NCBI RefSeq assembly: GCF_008831285.2
Contig: NW_022205233.1
Location: 1-27,428 of the forward strand
DNA: 27,428 nt
From: Nymphaea colorata
Lineage: Eukaryota; Streptophyta; Magnoliopsida; Nymphaeales; Nymphaeaceae
Direction of reading: 5' to 3'
A model generated the notes under the pieces. It did not search any database. It was not told where the DNA came from and worked only from the letters and a program-made list of their open reading frames with translations. Below are positions 10,216 through 20,732 of this stretch, piece after piece. Numbering within the stretch: position 1 is the stretch's first letter; every line of letters starts with the position of its first letter. The position numbers and the translations under genes were made by a program.

Positions 10216-12474
10216 CTGCTCCTATTTTATGGAAGCACACATCACAGGCGTAGCAGACTGGTGGTGGACTTCATTCCAATCTACCGTCCATTTGAAGGGG
10301 AAGGGTGATCTTCAGCGCCAATCTGAAGATAGCTTCCCTCGTGTCTCAACTGCAGGCATGTACAAATACAATTCATGCTAGCACGCTGTCACTACAATAT
10401 TTTTGTTTATGCCCTATGACCAATACTTTAGGACGAGAACCATAGTGAATAACCTCTACATTTGGTCAGGACAATGAATGAGTTTTCCCACCCAAGCCAT
10501 TTGCATGTTTTGTGTGAACCACAGTTGCGCGATAACCTTTCCCACCTTTTTTTCTCTCTTTCTCTTTCTCCCCTCAAACCCACCAGTTAAGTCGCAGAAG
10601 CGTAAGGTAAATCTAGGATTTCCCCATTCTTTTAAACAACAAAAGATTGAATGCATGACAAAACAGAGAGGTTGGAATGATTGCGTTTTGTTCCTCTTCG
10701 TCTCGCTGTGGCATCTTTCTTTTTACTAGCGCCTTCTAGTACTCCAGAAAGGTTAGTTGGATATGCAGTTGGAAAGTTCCTGTTTTCTATAACCACATCA
10801 ATTGGAGGCTTCAGATTCTTGTTTGGGCATAATGTCTTAAAAAGGCAGATTATGTCGGTTGGATTTCTCTCGTGCTACCCTCGTGTGTGTTGATTGCTCT
10901 TCCATATCAACTTCCTTCTTGCCTTCTAGGGTCTTAGACCAAATCGCCTCTAATGCATTGCCTCTCTCTCTGCCTCTACATTATCTCTCTCCTTCTCTCC
11001 CTCCCGATCCATCATGGTTTCCACCGGTGAGTACTCACTACAACAAATGTTGCAAACTGGAATTAGGATCAAGCCATTAGGATCGGTTTGTAGACCCTTT
11101 CCTAAATCTCAACACAAAAAAGATGTGTTACTTGTGGCAATAAAGCCAATCCCTCACCCCCTTTCTGGTCAAAATCCACCTTCCGCTCATCCCTGTGGCC
11201 CTTGCCATTGCAGCATGCACTGATGTCAAGCATCCATCACAATCGACCGATTGTCGCTGACAGAAGAGGCGAAGAAGAAGAAAGGTTCCTCAACTCTGTC
11301 ATTGCTTCCTGAGTTTTTCTGCTTCATCAAAAAATCCATGATTCACCTGCTTTGTTGCTCCTTTTCTATCATTTCTCCTTGCTCAGTTTGCTGGTTGCTC
11401 ACCTCGCCATCTGTCATGTTGTTGTTCATCTCCTCCGCTTGCAGCAATCACCGAATTGCTGGTTCGCTCGGATCGAATAGGAGTTTGGTTTTCGAATATT
11501 TGTTGAAAATAAGAGAAAATATATGGTTAATAAAAATTTCAAGAAATATTAAAAATTAATTAGAATCTGGCCAATCTCATTCTTAAATTGGCCATGAAAT
11601 GTAATCCGCTTGCAGTCGGCTCAATTGGATGAGCGCGAGAATTAGGGGATGCACAGGTGACCAACTCTTGGTAGAAGGCAAAGAAAGAGCTTGAGAAATC
11701 AGGCCGCATATTAAGGGGGATATGGGCTTTTTCTTTGAAATTTTTGTTTAAGGTGGCCGCATGTTAGTTGTTTTCTTTTGTGGATTAATGTCTTTGTTTC
11801 CTTTGACCCTCACATTTTGCCCAACATATTCATTAGCTCCAGCATTAATTCTGTGGATTAATGTCTGGATTTCTCATGTTTTGTTGATTTGCTTGACTGT
11901 CACATGTGACAGAAGGAATGTAGGGTTTCCCTTATATTTTCAGTCGTTTCAATTGTGGTTTTTTTTTTGTTTGATTTTTTGTTGCCTCTGCTGAGAATGC
12001 AGAATCTCATGTTTGGATGATGTGACTAACATGGATTGGTTCCTTCTCTTTCTGTTTTGTCTGGCTTGGGTTGAAGATACAGGAGTTAGGAAGATGAGGT
12101 ATTCTGGTTCTTTGCTTCTTTTTCTTCTTTTGATTGTTTAGGATTTGGTTGATCTAGTTTCCATGGGCATGGGCACATCTGCTCTTTTATCTTCCCCATT
12201 TTTATAAGACTTTTTGGGAAGCGATTGAAAATATGGTATAGAGATGGTTGGTTGGCATTCATTTGACTTGCAATTTCCATATCTTGTAATAAATTATTTG
12301 TACAAATGTGAAGGTTCCCCCCCCTCCCTCCCTCCTCTCTCTCCTTTCGTTTGATCTTTTTCTAGCAAACAATACCAACCAGAATTACCCCATGCCTTTT
12401 TATCATCAAAATCAGACAAGCCAAATTTTGTGGGCTCATTTAGTCGAACCAGAGCCACTCAACCCTGGTCCCTT
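10216..12474. other. Long stretch without a recognisable gene
   Basis: Several ORFs of 60-120 codons occur, but none shows a family motif. CT-rich tracts at about 10543-10570, 10960-11010 and 12318-12350 resemble plant promoter or 5' leader composition. An ATG at 11013 (MVSTGEYSLQQMLQ...) follows one of them with a GGTGAGT donor-like string directly after its fourth codon. A T-rich segment at 11760-12130 has intron-like composition. These could be parts of a host gene with unrecognised exons, but I cannot support one. Confidence 0.35.
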
Positions 12475-13174
12475 CTCCAGCCATCACCACCAAACCTGGC
12501 CACAGCCACAGGTTTCAAATGGTTACACTGGATTATGGTGTTGGCCAAGGTTTAACTGTTCCATACAATTAACTCAGGCTACAGTGATTGGTTATCCAAC
12601 ACCCTGCCCTCTCTTTTTTTCATGCTCTTTCCCCACCAATAGAAGAGAATGCGAGGAGAGGATAGACTTATTATGAAGCTTTTTCTCTTTTTAGTTATTC
12701 CGTAGCTTCTACATCCCCACTTCTATTAATGAGAATATTCTTTGTTGTCCAGGCATCTCTTCCCCATTTCTATTTTTGAATTCCCCCTCCATTGAAGACC
12801 GAGATTAATTTAGGCTGTGCCCATAATTTGGCCGTAGCCTTTCATATTTCTATTTTCCTTTTAACGAGTTCAGAAGAATTCTAATCTGAGTTAAAGATTA
12901 AACTTGGCTTGGATACTTAAGATACACTAAAAATTAAACTCCCCTCTGTCCTCTCATTCAAACACAGAGCACTATACTTGCACTTTCAGTGGAACCTGAA
13001 TTATGCCAAACTGAAAATCTTGAATTTCTTTTTAAGGATTAATGCACTTGAAGATAAATACATCAGTCTTTATTGAATATAATTTTTTTATTATATTTTT
13101 TGCACATAGGCCCTCATTTGATTAAAGTTACTGCAATCTTTAGGTGTGATTGAGATACTACACACGCATGTTTG
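12475..13174 (+). repeat. Tandem duplication of about 700 bp, unit 1
   Basis: This unit starts at CTCCAGCCATCACCACCAAA and matches 13175-13872 along its whole length. Shared landmarks include GGTTATCCAACACCC, ATTATGAAGCTTTT, CCCCACTTCTATTAATGAGA, GAGTTCAGAAGAATTCTAAT, CATTCAAACACAGA and GGTGTGATTG, in the same order and spacing. By eye the copies are roughly 85-88% identical. Unit 1 overlaps the end of a 122-codon ORF (12308-12676) that is not kept open in unit 2. Confidence 0.9.
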
Positions 13175-13872
13175 CTCCAGTCATTACCACCAAACCTGTA
13201 CACAGCCACAGGTGCTGAATGGTTACACTCAATTCGGGTATTGGCCAAGGCTTAACCGTTCCATACAATTCACTTAGGCCACAGTGATTGGTTATCCAAC
13301 ACCCCTTCCTCTTTTTTTCATGCTCTTTCCCCACCAATAGAAAGGAATCTGAGGAGATGATTGACTGATTATGAAGCTTTTACTCTTTTTAGTTATTATG
13401 TAACTTCTATATCCCCACTTCTATTAATGAGAATATTCTTCGCTGTCCATGCATCTGTTCTACATTTCTATTTTCAAATTTTCCCTTCCCTGAATACAAA
13501 ATTAATTTAGGCTGTGCCCAGAATTTGGCCATATCCTTTCATATTTATATTTTCATTTTAACGAGTTCAGAAGAATTCTAATCTAAGTTAAAGATTAAAC
13601 TTGAATTCTTAATTTATGGTAAAAATTAAACTCTGTTTGGTGCTCTCATTCAAACACAGAACACTATATTTTTCACTTTCAGTGGGACCTGAGTCATGTC
13701 AAACTAAAAATCTTAAATTTCTTTTTAATGATTAATGAACTTGAAGAGAAGTATGTTAGTCTCTATTGGAATATAAATTTTTATTATTATTTTTAGCATG
13801 TAGGCCCTGATTTGATTAAGGTTACTACAATCTTCAGGTGTGATTGGGATACTACACACACATGTTTGCTCC
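13175..13872 (+). repeat. Tandem duplication of about 700 bp, unit 2
   Basis: The second unit directly abuts the first; the junction carries the shared string GTTTGCTCC(A/T)G. Differences are substitutions and small indels across the unit, which suggests an old unequal-crossover or replication-slip duplication. No terminal structures point to a transposon. Confidence 0.9.
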
Positions 13873-14036
13873 TGCATGATACAGATTGAATTGCCAAAAT
13901 CTCTTCGAAGCTACATATAGTCAAGTTGTCTTGCATGATATGTTGATTCCCTGTATGTCCTCGTGCTTGAAAGGTTTCAATCATTTTCTTTCTTTTTCCT
14001 GTTATTTTAGCAAATAGGGATGGGTAAAGTACCCAA

Positions 14037-14119
14037 CTCTTTGGCTTATGCTGCTTGCTAAAGCATAAGCCTTCTGCTTGTTCTCTTTGGCTTATGCTGC
14101 TTGCTAAAGCATAAGCCTT
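14037..14119. repeat. Two tandem copies of a perfect hairpin unit
   Basis: A 37-bp unit starting CTCTTTGGCTTATGCT occurs at 14037-14073 and again at 14083-14119 without mismatch (period 46). Each unit contains a perfect 10-bp inverted repeat, GGCTTATGCT / AGCATAAGCC, with a 9-nt loop (14043-14071 and 14089-14117). Identity of the copies suggests a recent duplication. The function is unknown. Confidence 0.9.
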
Positions 14120-14745
14120 TTTGAGGCTTGATAGTAGTTTGGTTAGATGTTCATGTAGCGCACTTTTTAGCCTTTTTCTTTATGACATTCTTCTTTTGTC
14201 CGATTTTATGTTGACTTTTATGAAAAGCCACATGTGCACTATGCACATTCTCACTCTTCAATCTCTCTTCTTCCTCAACAAACATGGACATCAAATCATT
14301 GAATGTCTGTCCATCATTATGCATGTTGTAAGAGATGTTGAAAGAACCTTATTCAGCAGGTGGAAATTGTAGAATCAAGTGGACTAAGAGGACCAAAGGA
14401 GTTAGCAACTCTAGACTACAGAAGCAGCAAGCGAAGGCAATTAGATCGCTCACACTTTTTGAAGGTTGCTTTCTCATGTGTTGACTTTTTATTAGTTAAA
14501 AGGGCAAACTCATTCACATGAAGTGTTAGGTATAGATCGATATATCCTAATGTCAACAGCACAATTTCTCTTCAATAGTAGAATTAGATCCATCAAAAAT
14601 GAGAATATTACTTGAGCTATAAAAAATAACAGACTTAGGCAATGCAAGTGACAAAAGATATATGTGACCATTCATGCTTGATCAATACAATGAAATAACA
14701 AATATAATAATAAGGCCCTTTATGTAGTTTTTTTCCTAAGCAAGT
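14120..14745. other. AT-rich stretch, nothing recognised
   Basis: One 83-codon ORF (14121-14372) has no domain motif. The remainder is AT-rich with no repeat structure that I can see. Confidence 0.4.
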
Positions 14746-15130
14746 GTGAGAGGCCATTTCGGCCTCACTTTGGTGTTAAACCACGACATAACAATACACT
14801 TTACTCCCCCTACACTATTGGAAGGGTGGGCAAAAGCCCTCCCCTTCTCCATTATGATAGAAAGGGCCCTCCCCATTTTGTCATCTTTTTCACAACGGAC
14901 CAGGCCCCTGACGGAGTCTGTTCTGCTGGTGCTGCTGCAAGGCAAAGAGACGCGAGGCTGCCTGGGTATGTGTTCCTCGTCTGCTTCTCTCCCTCTCGTC
15001 CAGAAGGAGGCACTGCTATTGACGGGAAAAGAAAAAGGCAGGCCTGCCACTTGGTGGACCATGCCCTCCTTTTTTGTCGGTGGTTTCCATCGGTGATAGA
15101 GAGAAGGGCTTCTGTGCTCCTTTGATTTGC
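14746..15130. other. GC-richer patch with overlapping ORFs, unassigned
   Basis: ORFs of 99-116 codons are open in two plus frames and one minus frame, which is typical of a CpG/GC-rich patch rather than of a gene. No protein family was recognised. It could be part of a promoter or a transposon fragment. Confidence 0.35.
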
Positions 15131-15292
15131 TTCAGGGAGGGCCCAACTGCATTCTTATTGGTATACCATCCTTTTTCTCTCTTTGTTTAATTTTGATATA
15201 GAAAGGAGGATGCTGAGATGAAAGATGAATACAATCAAATTTTCATATTAAAAGAACTCAAGATTCATTCTCTTTTTGCCCCTCTGCTTTTT

Positions 15293-15293
<1 letters not shown>

Positions 15294-15366
<73 letters not shown>

Positions 15367-15382
15367 AGAGAGAGAGAGAGAG
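15294..15382. repeat. Compound microsatellite (AT)~34 then (GA)n
   Basis: About 68 bp of uninterrupted AT dinucleotide is followed by GGGAGAGAGAGAGAGAGAG. The Tyr-Ile ORF across it is only a translation of the repeat. Its length makes it likely to be polymorphic. Confidence 0.95.
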
Positions 15383-15387
15383 TGAGT

Positions 15388-15483
15388 GAAATTGGTACGT
15401 ACTTGACCATTTGATTTTTCCACGATAAAAGTTTCAGAGAAATTCAAAGAGAGAAAAATGTGATGTTTTAGTCTTTGGCCGTT
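15388..15483 (+). repeat. Short direct repeat, copy 1 (partner 15549-15646)
   Basis: Shared blocks are GAAATTGGTA, GACCATTTGATTTTT, AAAGAGA(G)AAAA and TTTTAGTCTTTGG(C/T)CGTT, with a period of 161 bp. By eye it is about 80% identical to its partner. Confidence 0.8.
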
Positions 15484-15548
15484 AAAAAAAGATGGAAAAT
15501 AGCCTGATATCTTGGGAAAAAATGAAAAAAAGCTGATTTAAAAAGAGA

Positions 15549-15646
15549 GAAATTGGTAGGCATGCGACCATTTGATTTTTTCGAGAGAAAAGTGAGGGAG
15601 AAAGTCAAAGAGAAAAGAAGAGGTGATATTTTAGTCTTTGGTCGTT
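15549..15646 (+). repeat. Short direct repeat, copy 2 (partner 15388-15483)
   Basis: Second copy of the repeat at 15388-15483, lying downstream of the compound microsatellite. Confidence 0.8.
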
Positions 15647-15650
15647 GAAA

Positions 15651-16169
15651 GCACAATCGCTTAAACTGTAAACAACCACTTGTAAACAGTTTGCATCATA
15701 AGGTACTTGCTAATAAATCAGTTGCACATGAGAATATTATCGGTGGTTAAACACTGATGACTAAGTACTTTACCTTTAATATACCATAACCATAAAAGAC
15801 AATCTTCCCATGGTTGCAGCTCAATATTCAAGTGTTTGGCACAGCTGTACAATGGACAAACTTTTTATACAAAAAGAAATAACTCAAATAAGGAAACTAC
15901 ACTTGGCAAACACATTTAAGTAGCTTACCTTTCCACTGAAAACCCTTAATTCTTCAAGTCGCAACAGGAATTAATTCCATTTCCTGACAAACAAATGGAA
16001 CTCTCTAGGACATGCCTTTTTACCCTAGGAAAACCCAACTAGAGGGTATGAAATGAGACCAATTTTCCTGCGTTCATAAATATGCCAAGGAAAATCCATA
16101 GATGCCACACGAACTCTTGAAGAAACTTTATCAATTAAGACATTGACTAAAGAAAAATAAAAATAGACG
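15651..16169. other. Non-coding stretch, nothing recognised
   Basis: AT-rich sequence without a convincing ORF. It lies just beyond the inferred 3' tip of the copia fragment; no second LTR or target duplication was found here. Confidence 0.4.
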
Positions 16170-16774
16170 TGTTACCCAAGAGGGAGACAGAGAGCAAGAT
16201 TGCTCTTCTTGACTCCTTATGTAGTTCGCAGGATTCTGCTTTCTGATCTTTGAAAATGCTGCATTCTGCCGCTCTAACATTGGCAAGTACTTTGGCATCA
16301 ACTTAATTGTAAGCCTGTAAAAGAGAAAGAAGGATGAAGATGATGAACAAAAGAAATTAATGTGGTTTGGAAGAAAAATTCCTACTCCACAACTCAGTCA
16401 TCAATTTCATGATGATCTGGTTCCCTTAGCCCGGTATTTACACATTGCTATGTCTGATTCGAATTTGAATCAGTTTCCATGGGCGTACAAGCTGTCAGCT
16501 TGAATTTCTCCTGTGGTTTTGAATAGGAGAAACTGACATTCTCCCGAAATCTTTCATCACTGTGAAGAGGCGTTTTTGTTGCTTGTCCGATTGGCTTTGC
16601 TTCCATATTTATTGCTCTTAATTTGCTGGAATTCTGATTTATTACTGGCTGATTTGATTTTCTGCCATATTAGTTACGCCTGATTTCCTGCAGTTATGAT
16701 CCACGCTTGATCTCCTGGAGTTATGAACCATTGAGGACGCACCTGATTTTCTGGAGTGAGCTGGTGCGTTATCA
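16170..16774 (-). mobile_element. Ty1/copia 3' LTR (probable)
   Basis: On the minus strand an LTR-type start, TGATAACGCACC, begins at 16774 directly after a polypurine tract that follows a copia RNase H remnant, which is the expected order at a copia 3' end. The other end is set tentatively at 16170, where the minus strand reads GGGTAACA, giving a TG...CA unit of about 605 bp. The start is well supported. The end is a guess, because no 5' LTR is present in the window for comparison. The 5' part of the element is missing. Confidence 0.6.
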
Positions 16775-16785
16775 TCCCCCCTCAA
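16775..16785 (-). other. Polypurine tract of copia fragment
   Basis: Minus strand TTGAGGGGGGA lies immediately before the TG start of the LTR and just after the end of the polyprotein remnant. This is the position of the plus-strand primer in LTR retrotransposons. Confidence 0.7.
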
Positions 16786-17110
16786 CCGAAGGGAAGGCTG
16801 CATACGTAAGCCAAGATGCTGAATCATTGCTGAGACAATGGTTTGGTAAAAAGATATGCAAGCTGACCTTCGGTTGTGACGAATTGAGTATTCATATTTC
16901 TCAATGCAAGTTGTTCATGAACAAAATGATAATCGAGTTCTAAAATATTTCATACGTGAATGAAAGACTGTTTTGATAGTGGTACGTAGTGCCTAAATGT
17001 TGTCACACAATAGAATTGGAGCTTTGGAGAGGTAGACACCGAGATCTTGTTAAATAATGGTGGTCTCATGAAAATGTTGCAATTCTAGTGGAGTGTGCAG
17101 CATCATGAAA
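16786..17110 (-). pseudogene. Ty1/copia RNase H remnant (end of pol)
   Basis: The minus strand encodes the characteristic C-terminal copia RNase H sequence in pieces. From about 17085 down: LQHFHETT-like remains, then VFHSRMKYF, a one-base frame change, then ELDYHFVHEQLAL, TQFVTTEGQLAYLFTKPLS and, after an in-frame stop, a PSLRLRG-like tail in another frame. Known copia pol proteins have the same order (NPVFHxRTKHIE, DYHFVRE, QxADxFTK). Stops and frameshifts show it is dead. The rest of pol, gag and the 5' LTR are absent, so this is a 3' fragment. It is unrelated to the gypsy-type insertion that starts 600 bp away. Confidence 0.85.
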
Positions 17111-17473
17111 GTTATCTGAGCATGTCTGAATTGGAACACATTGCAAAGGTAATTGTAAGATTCCTGGCTGGCTGAATCATTTTGACCTTTTGTCTATCAC
17201 ATAGTGGACCTCTGTATGCATCTAGCTTGTGACTCTGGCTAACATGGGATTATATTTCTTAGCACCTAGACTGAGCAACCATTTTCTTTTGTCAAAAGAA
17301 ATATGAAGATATTACTTGCGTGAACTATTTTGAGGTATAGTGCTTTTCATCATAAGCATAAAATTATTTGCAATAGAACTGCTTGAGAGCTAGTCTTCAG
17401 AATGTGAGCGTGTGTTGGTTTGTCTTTCTTTCTTTCTTTTTTTTGTTGGGGGGTGGGGTGTTGGGTTGTGTTG
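17111..17473. other. Non-coding stretch, nothing recognised
   Basis: No convincing ORF. A T-rich then G-rich segment (17423-17473, TTTTTTTGTTGGGGGGTGGGG) leads into the GA microsatellite. Confidence 0.4.
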
Positions 17474-17494
17474 GGAGAGAGAGAGAGAGAGAGA
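17474..17494. repeat. (GA)n microsatellite
   Basis: About ten GA dinucleotides following a G-rich stretch. Confidence 0.9.
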
Positions 17495-17520
17495 AAATAA
17501 GACTATTTAAAAGTTTATAA

Positions 17521-17643
17521 GATGATAATGGTTTTGTTGTGACATGAGCCTCTTTGATGGTTTCTTCCTAATAGGTTGATCATGGTTCTGTTGTATCATG
17601 AAAATCCTTGATGCTTTCTTCCTAATAGGATGATATTGGTTCT
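17521..17643 (+). repeat. Tandem repeat, period 54-55 bp, about 2.3 copies
   Basis: Units at 17521-17575 and 17576-17629, plus a partial third, share TGATnATGGTT(T/C)TGTTGT, CTTGATG(G/C)TTTCTTCCTAATAGG and related blocks. It lies about 65 bp left of the large insertion. Confidence 0.75.
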
Positions 17644-17708
17644 ACAGCATACTTGACGAGCATTACAGGTAGACTTTTAGTTCATTCAGGTTGCCTTGTC
17701 ATACTGGG

Positions 17709-17713
17709 TTAAC
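17709..17713 (+). repeat. Target-site duplication, left copy (TTAAC)
   Basis: TTAAC directly abuts the LTR-like tip at 17714 and recurs at 25013-25017 directly after the other tip. Five base pairs is the normal duplication length for Ty3/gypsy and Ty1/copia integration. Confidence 0.75.
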
Positions 17714-17903
17714 TATAACAACCCGACCCACTCCCGGGTTCGGGCCCCTGGTTCGACGGATCCCAACCCGCCCCCTAGCAATTTCGGTTCCAATCCTAAA
17801 AAGGCTAGGAACCAGGACAATCATCTCATTAAAGCCTCCTTTTATAAGTCCTTGAAGATCCCTCACAATCTTCGATACAGGACTAAACATCTGGAGTGTT
17901 ACA
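17714..17903 (-). mobile_element. Short LTR-like end (190 bp)
   Basis: On the minus strand it starts TGTAACACTCC at 17903, right after a polypurine tract, and ends GGGTCGGGTTGTTATA at 17714, next to the target duplication. A TATA-like TTATAAAAG lies at 17839-17847 (minus), where an LTR promoter is expected. The final 15 bases resemble the end of the long arms (GGTCGGGGTGTGACA), but the rest shows no similarity to them. So it is either a small LTR of a TRIM-like element or a heavily deleted 3' LTR. Confidence 0.6.
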
Positions 17904-17904
17904 A

Positions 17905-17916
17905 TCCACCCCCCTT
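17905..17916 (-). other. Polypurine tract
   Basis: Minus strand AAGGGGGGTGGA immediately precedes the TGTAACAC start of the short LTR. It lies only about 50 bp from the primer binding site, so the internal domain is almost nothing but priming sites, as in TRIM elements. Confidence 0.7.
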
Positions 17917-17920
17917 AAGG

Positions 17921-17940
17921 CACACGCGTCCGCGCGTGTG
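17921..17940. other. GC-rich hairpin between polypurine tract and primer site
   Basis: CACACGCG and CGCGTGTG form a perfect 8-bp stem with a 4-nt TCCG loop. In a retroelement RNA this could be a packaging or dimerisation element; that is inference from position only. Confidence 0.6.
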
Positions 17941-17966
17941 GGACCCTAGGTCCGAGTGTTGAAACT

Positions 17967-17978
17967 GCTCTGATACCA
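17967..17978 (-). other. tRNA-iMet primer binding site
   Basis: Minus strand TGGTATCAGAGC is the standard plant LTR-retrotransposon primer site, complementary to the 3' end of initiator tRNA-Met. It lies four bases (GTAA) after the CA end of the left arm, the normal position after a 5' LTR. This fixes the sense of the left arm: its LTR end is at 17983 on the minus strand. Confidence 0.85.
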
Positions 17979-18109
17979 TTACTGTCACACCCCGACCTTT
18001 TTGACACTCAAACATTTTTTTTTTTCTAACATCCAACATCGAGGTGTGACTACACAATAGTTCAAAAAGGAATGAGCCAAGCAATTCAAAACAATGGGGC
18101 AAGCTTTCC

Positions 18110-18117
18110 ATTATATA
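18110..18117 (-). promoter_or_regulatory. TATA box in left arm, directed outward (leftward)
   Basis: Minus strand TATATAAT lies about 127 bp from the LTR end. Transcription would start around 18080-18090 and run left through the primer site and out of the element. The mirror copy is at 24880-24887. Confidence 0.5.
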
Positions 18118-19479
18118 GCATTTCAATTCAATTGTACATTTGACAAAAATGCCCCAAAATCACAACATCGATGCCTCATCAAAACAAGGCATCAGTAAAA
18201 CCAAAAACACGACGCGCCGGTACTACAAGAACAAAACAAAACCCAAAACCTCCCCAGTAGGATGTGAGTGTAGCCATCTGCTCAGCCTGCTGCCCCGGGT
18301 ACACCAAAACCTGAAAAAAGGAAACAACTGAAGGCTTAGCCTTCGCAGTATGGCAACAAGCCAGAAAAATGCCAAACCCTCTCAAGTAAGGCTCAAATAA
18401 AGGGGCAAATATCAACCCATCTATCGTCATGTCGCGTCTGAGTGCGACACGTAAAAGCCACTTGATGGCCACACTAACACAACATCAGTCACATGCGAAG
18501 CATGCTTAAACATAACACTTGCATTCATATCAATCACATATACGTCAGTCACATGCATTCTGTCAAACACTTTGCATTTTCATTAACTTTAGTGCATTAA
18601 CAGTTCCTGTGGGTGCAACACAGGCACGTGCACACCGCGGGCGGCCTACAGCCGAGAGACAACCCCCGTGGTGGCCCATAACAGTATGGATCCATTTCAC
18701 CCGCTGCAGCGGTAGAGCACTCATCCCTGGATGTGTGACGTCCAAGGTGAGATACTCAGCCTTCCCTAGGACACCCAGGTTGGGAAGGCAGGAGCCCAAC
18801 GCTCCAAGCACAACACACAACAGAACCCTGGGGCCTTGCACCGCCTGCGCTCTGACAGGCGAGACCAGTGGCAATCAAGGGGGACGTCTCCCAAACACAT
18901 AGCCACATCCCACTGGTCTCTCATCTCTTAGTTATTCATTCTTATCATTACAGTTACACATTCACAAGAAGACTGGCTAACACACGAGGTTAGTACACTT
19001 CCCGAGTGCACCCACACCTCCGATTACCTCCACATGAGGTCTATACATACAGTAACAGTCATTGCTAGCCGTCATACCATACGGGTACAACTACCCTCCA
19101 AACATCCATTTGCATCATTGCCCATGGCAATGCACATGCAACAACATACACATTTATATCAATCATCACATCAGTCATGTCCATCACCTCTTTGAAAAAC
19201 ATAGCCAATCCACAGAGAGTAGTCTCGATCTGCGGTTGGCTCGTAGCTGTCCTATGCAGTTATCATTCTATGATGCTTTCTAATGCACAATTGGGGTCGA
19301 GGAGACACTCGACTCGATACCCCACCTCATCTGTCCTAAACAGATATCAATTCTAGCATGCACATGCCAATGCGTAACATTTTTAAATCGAATGATTAAT
19401 AATCTTTCTAACCCATTCATATCATGTAAGCAACATACACATACTCAATCACAAAACCGTCAATCAATTAACATCACAA

Positions 19480-19503
19480 TCCTAGGATCCCTTGATCCTA
19501 GGA
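19480..19503. other. Palindrome in left arm
   Basis: TCCTAGGATC and GATCCTAGGA form a perfect 10-bp stem with a CCTT loop. The mirror copy in the right arm is at 23494-23517. Confidence 0.85.
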
Positions 19504-20732
19504 GCACCCAATCACACAATTGCCCCAGGCAGGAATTTGCCTGGAAAGTTGCCATACCTGTGGCGCGCTCACCAAATTCTTCAAAATGCCTCAAGCTTCG
19601 AACTCAAGGTCGACGGGATGAGCCCGGTGCACCTGCAAACATAAACAAGAATAAGGTTTCTACTAGATTCCTACACCAATCAAACAGAAATGAACAGATA
19701 CAAAAATAAAATCCTTGAGGCACGTGACAGCGCCTCAAGAGGGCATCGACAGGTAGTGTCGACCAACGGGCTCTCCACAAGGCCTCCCCTTTACGTCTTG
19801 ACGTTGCCTTGAATTATCAAGGCCTTCAACCATCAATCAAACCGTCACTAAATCCTTCCTCAATAACGTTCTTTAAGTAAGACATCAACCTCAAGTCACA
19901 TCCCAAAACGCATATATCCCTAATTAACTTCATGATACACCCGTTCACCGAAGTCTGCGCTACACTCCCTAAGACGGTTCCAAAACTTCCCCACAACCTC
20001 ACAATCTCTACCATGATTCCTTAAAGCTTCGAAACTTAATCCATCATGCTAAAACGATCAATAAGTACATGAATCATCACTTTCCAACGCAAATCCTAAG
20101 TTTCTCCCAAAAACAAAATTACTAACATGCGTCCCAAAATCATCAATTCTAAGCTCTAGCATGCTCGAACCATAATTATACATGCTCTAAAAGATAAATA
20201 CTCATCATTTTGAGCTTGATTAGGTATTGCTCACCCCAAACAAGCGTCCAAACTGCTACAACCCTTCTAGCAACCACTTCACACGTCCGATCAAGTGCCA
20301 ATGCTCGAGATTGCTTGCTGTCGCTGCTCACTACACACCCTACTAGCAGGTAAGAGGGGAAAAACGTCCCCAAAACTGCAACCCAACCCCAAACGCCCAA
20401 AAAGTTTAACACAACTCTGTTGCTAGGAAAGACCCACGGTAGTAGTTGGGGAAAAAAAACTGAAATAAACAAAGAAAAGGGACGCTGGCAGAGAGGAGAG
20501 ACAGAGAGAGGAAGGGTTCGGTCAAGGGGAAAACAGCCGTGGGGTGAGAAGAGAGAGAAAGAGCAGGCGGGGGAGTGCGGGTGAGTGAGAAGAGGGTCGA
20601 GCGGTAGAGAACCAGCGGAAAGAGGGGAAAGAAAATGGCGAGAGAGAAGAAGAGGGGACGTGCGGCAGAGAGCAAAACAGAAAAAAGGGCATGAGTGGCA
20701 GAGCAAGAAAAATCGCACGAGAGAGAGAGGGT

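Noticed and set aside
10478-11559. Series of plus-strand ORFs of 69-102 codons with hydrophobic stretches
   Set aside because: They follow T-rich composition (Phe/Leu/Ser) and change frame without motifs; intronic or intergenic sequence explains them.
11610-11645. GGCTCAATTGGATGAGCGCG resembling a tRNA D-arm
   Set aside because: No acceptor-stem pairing, anticodon arm or T-arm could be found around it.
14736-15125. Three overlapping ORFs of about 100-116 codons on both strands
   Set aside because: Openness in several frames reflects base composition; no protein motif is visible in any of them.
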